In this document: positions 61,380 through 64,000 of the stretch, in pieces
Position numbering within the stretch: position 1 is the first letter of the stretch
Layout of the letters: the number at the start of each line of letters is the position of its first letter
Assembly (NCBI GenBank): GCA_013399115.1
Contig: VXAA01004024.1
Coordinates: 175,710-239,709, forward strand
Length of the DNA: 64,000 bases
Reading direction: 5' to 3'
Origin: Anseranas semipalmata
Lineage: Eukaryota > Chordata > Aves > Anseriformes > Anseranatidae
Program-made: the position numbers and the translations under genes
The notes under the pieces: model-generated
What the model was told of the DNA's origin: nothing
The model's input: only the letters and a program-made list of their open reading frames with translations
Databases searched by the model: none

Positions 61380-63600
61380 GGAAGGGTGGCACACAACAAA
61401 CTTTTGAGGCGGTGGCCAATTTCTGAAATGCTCACGCGGCCCCTTCCTCAGCGGCTCTCCCCCTCTTAGCCTGCGACACACCGACACTGCACCTGGTGCC
61501 TGGTACCCACGACCAGAATCCAGCCCTCTCAAGGTACGTCAAGACTGAATTACGGAACTCCGTTCGCGAATGGCTACTTTACTAAGAACTGTGTAATAAA
61601 ACAAATCTTCGCTTTTCACGAAATAAGAGCTCCCTAAAGTAAGTGGAAGTTTCTAGTTGTGGACAAACCTAATGAAATCTCTATTCTCCCCTTAAATAGC
61701 CATGTTATTTTTATTACATGATAAGCTATGAGGAAATGTATTTCTCAGCTTCCTCTAAAGCTTCTGTTGTGCCTTTTTCTTCAAAAAGATATTCTACCCT
61801 TCTTTTCTTTGCAATTTGTTCATGCCAGCTCAGTATTAGGCAAGAGCTACACTTAGCACTGTGCACAAAACTGAGGTCCACTCCTCTTCGAAGTTGTAGG
61901 GAGATTATGATCACCAGTTCATTTCCAGAATTAAACTCCCATGCATCCAAAAGGCTTCATCACGCAAAAGTAAAACTACATAATGACTGAAGAGACTACC
62001 TGAAGCAAGGTCCCCGAGGTGTTCTTGCTCAGTACCTTTTACTATTACTCTAAATAAAGAAACAACCCTTGGCACTTACAGCCCCTTAATCTAACTCTTA
62101 CCTGAAAACACAGAAAATTAAGTCCAAAAATCAGCACATTCGTATTCAGCTCTGAACAACAGTTTGAAGCCTATCAGCCAGTTTCTGAGTTTCCCAACGT
62201 GTTCTTACTCCGTAAAAATTGTTGCATCAATTACTCTACACAGAACACGATCCTTGTCAGTAATGCTACAAAACAGAAAGCAATATTCTCCTATGCAACC
62301 AGACTGTCATAAAGAATTTCAGTAATTTAATTTGCTGTTTATAGCCTCAGACCTACACATACCAACCTCACTGCCCATAAAACCTGGAAAATTGAAGTTT
62401 GGGTGCAATTCTACAGGAGCTGGAGAACAGGCAGAACCCTCCCTTTGAAGCACCTCTCCTCAGCAGCCATCCCAGCCTTAAGAATAGGTTTGTGGTCACA
62501 GTATCACAGAAGAACAGCTGCTCCCAACAGCCCCCTTCGAGCTGGCGTGTTTGGGACCATCACTTATCCCGCGTCTCCTATACACTGACTGGAAAAGGTC
62601 AGGAGCATGTTATTAATCATTCACATTTATGAGGGCTGAGCTTACCCCAAATACACGTCTCATCTTGTTTTCAGTTATGTATACAACACTACCATGAAGA
62701 AAATATAGATATATTTATTGCCTCCCACTTCCCCATTTTGGGCCTAAGGCAGTTCAGTGCCACCACGGGCGACTGCAGGAAAAGTGCTTCATGCGGCACT
62801 CAACTTTATGCCATCTATGAATGTGGCCCCACAAGTTTACAACCTCCCCTTTAGATTACCATTTCTACCTCTGTTTAAAACATGCCGAACTCTTCGAAGG
62901 GTGTCAAAAGTTTTCCAGAAGCATACAGACAGAAAAAGAAGCTGTGTGCTGGAAAGCTTAGGAATACTAGTAAATAAGTCACTAAGATTCGTCTTCCAAA
63001 TTGATAGGTACCCACATTAATCAATGCCAAAAGAAAAAACAGTAACACAGAAAGAGTATGGATGGAATTCTAATTAACGCTGTTTACATGTTAAAACTGA
63101 ACCAACTCCTGCTGTAGTAGTATTACGGTTACGTTGGACTTCTCCCTGATTCTTGACCTCTAGAGATTTGTTGTGATCTATTCTAATTGTTGATTTTTCC
63201 CACATTTTCTCCCCACCGCTGAATTTTAAGAGGACTTTACGTTCTCAGCGTGTTTTTGACCCCCGCATTGCACTTTGCGTATTTTAATGCTACTTTGGTT
63301 TAAAACTTTAGCCCTACGTCAATCGATTGACCGTCCTTACAAAACAATGTTTATAAAGAATAAAAGAGGAAAGAAAGCACGGAGAAGAAGTGACAGGAGA
63401 TCCGAGTACACACAGCCTGCTAATTCTTGGGTTATTTAGACCCAGCCCTATGTGTGTACAAACTTTGTAACCTCGCAGCTGCTACCGGCGCCCGGAGAAG
63501 ACGCATCTCCCGAGGTGGCAAACCCCAAAGAAGCATCGTCCACGTCAAAAGTGGCGGCGAGAGACGCTCCGTCCCATTAACAAGAACCGAGGTCTTTTTC
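61380..63600. other. No gene seen; candidate first intron of the minus-strand unit
   Basis: After a CpG-enriched 150 bp the sequence is AT-rich, with unremarkable frames (61718-61990, 62399-62632, 62757-63020). Under the minus-strand model this is intron 1. CpGs rise again from about 63430 as the island is approached. Confidence 0.45.
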
Positions 63601-63698
63601 CGCGCGTAGAGTTTACATACTCACCCAGGAAGGCAAATGGAAATTACAGACAGGCGAGGATGAAGCTGTCTCGAAGCCTTTGTCATGTGATAGTGACC

Positions 63699-63705
63699 TA
63701 TAAAG
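63699..63705 (+). promoter_or_regulatory. TATA-like box with adjacent E-box (plus strand)
   Basis: TATAAAG lies just before the steep rise in GC, with TCATGTGA, an E-box of the MITF/TFE type, 9 bases upstream (63683-63690). Together they could drive a plus-strand start near 63730, opposite to the minus-strand unit. Confidence 0.35.
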
Positions 63706-63729
63706 TATCAAACAGAGGCACACCGTCAG

Positions 63730-63989
63730 CACACCGCGATTTTACAGCACCGCAGCGCCGGCGGGAGGAGAGGTCCCGCGACTCGAAGCCAGCTTTCTCC
63801 TCTCCCCCTCGCCGCCCGAGCCCCCACGAAGAGCGGGGCGACGGCCGCCGGGAAACCCCGGGGGCCGAACAAAAGACGCGCCGGGGCTTCCGTGAGGCCG
63901 CGCGGACCCCCACGCGCGGCAACGGCCCCAAGTTGCGTGGCGGCGGCAGCCCACTCGCGCGGGTGGGCCCCGCGACGCCGCGGCCGCAG
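63730..63989 (+). ncRNA. Candidate plus-strand non-coding first exon
   Basis: From the expected start after the TATA-like box, GC-rich sequence without a long plus frame runs to a good donor (ccgcag|gtacgg) at 63989/63990, ten bases from the window end. It would be the first exon of a divergent gene lying to the right. The alternative is that only the minus-strand unit is real. Confidence 0.3.
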
Positions 63990-64000
63990 GTACGGGACCC

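Larger units (their letters stand above)
63625..64000 (-). promoter_or_regulatory. Right-edge CpG island: promoter and non-coding first exon (minus strand)
   Basis: CpG density climbs from 63430 and is very high from 63725 to the window end, typical of a vertebrate promoter. At the inner border the minus strand has a consensus donor, cctgg|gtgagtatg (boundary 63624/63625). The frames inside (63698-63931 and 63742-63954, minus) are arginine/glycine-rich, unrecognised, and stop before the donor, so the exon is probably 5' untranslated. The transcription start must lie between about 63700 and beyond the window end. Confidence 0.6.

Noticed and set aside
1..64000. tRNA, rRNA, known microRNA, CRISPR or endogenous retrovirus features
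   Set aside because: I looked for tRNA-like arms, primer-binding and LTR signatures, and repeat-spacer arrays, and saw none.

Overview
The window looks like avian nuclear DNA, probably intronic or intergenic sequence from a large, low-GC chromosome. The best evidence is two CR1 LINE copies on the minus strand (about 1540-2330 and 12297-12655). The second keeps the bird-type CR1 3' end (paired 'tcacagaa' octamers, then 'ttggaagggac' and 'gagtccaact') and the C-terminal remnant of ORF2. Most of the rest is AT-rich single-copy sequence with short simple repeats, small foldbacks and a few very old MIR-like SINE fossils (about 26.4, 50.8, 51.4, 59.5 and 60.4 kb). Three single N bases (3655, 25573, 30019) sit at or beside homopolymers.

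I recognise no complete protein-coding gene. No open frame matches a protein family I can name, apart from the CR1 remnant. The long open frames fall in GC-rich patches, on both strands at once, or in low-complexity sequence.

The clearest gene-related structures are two CpG islands. The right-edge island (about 63.63-64.0 kb) has a consensus minus-strand splice donor at its inner border, and on the plus strand a TATA-like box and a donor near the window end. It reads as a promoter with non-coding first exon(s), possibly bidirectional. A non-coding candidate second exon for the minus-strand transcript lies at 61301-61373. The internal island (about 34.25-34.92 kb) has a TATA-like box on its left border and a plus-strand donor at 34503. 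Read on the minus strand, an AATAAA overlaps the stop codon of a 192-codon frame. A smaller CpG-enriched patch at 25.97-26.24 kb has a YY1-like 'aaaatggccgc' beside a minus-strand ATG and a 54-codon frame ending at a strong donor.

Other GC-richer patches are at 6.2-6.6, 30.13-30.35, 39.9-40.5, 41.6-41.9 and 55.1-55.65 kb. Short splice-flanked candidate exons are scattered through the window (9.7, 10.0, 18.69, 30.2, 31.4, 57.5 kb). Each rests on splice motifs and an open frame only, so RNA or cross-species alignment would decide. If there is one gene here, the simplest reading is a long minus-strand transcription unit starting at the right-edge island whose introns fill much of the window. That is inference.
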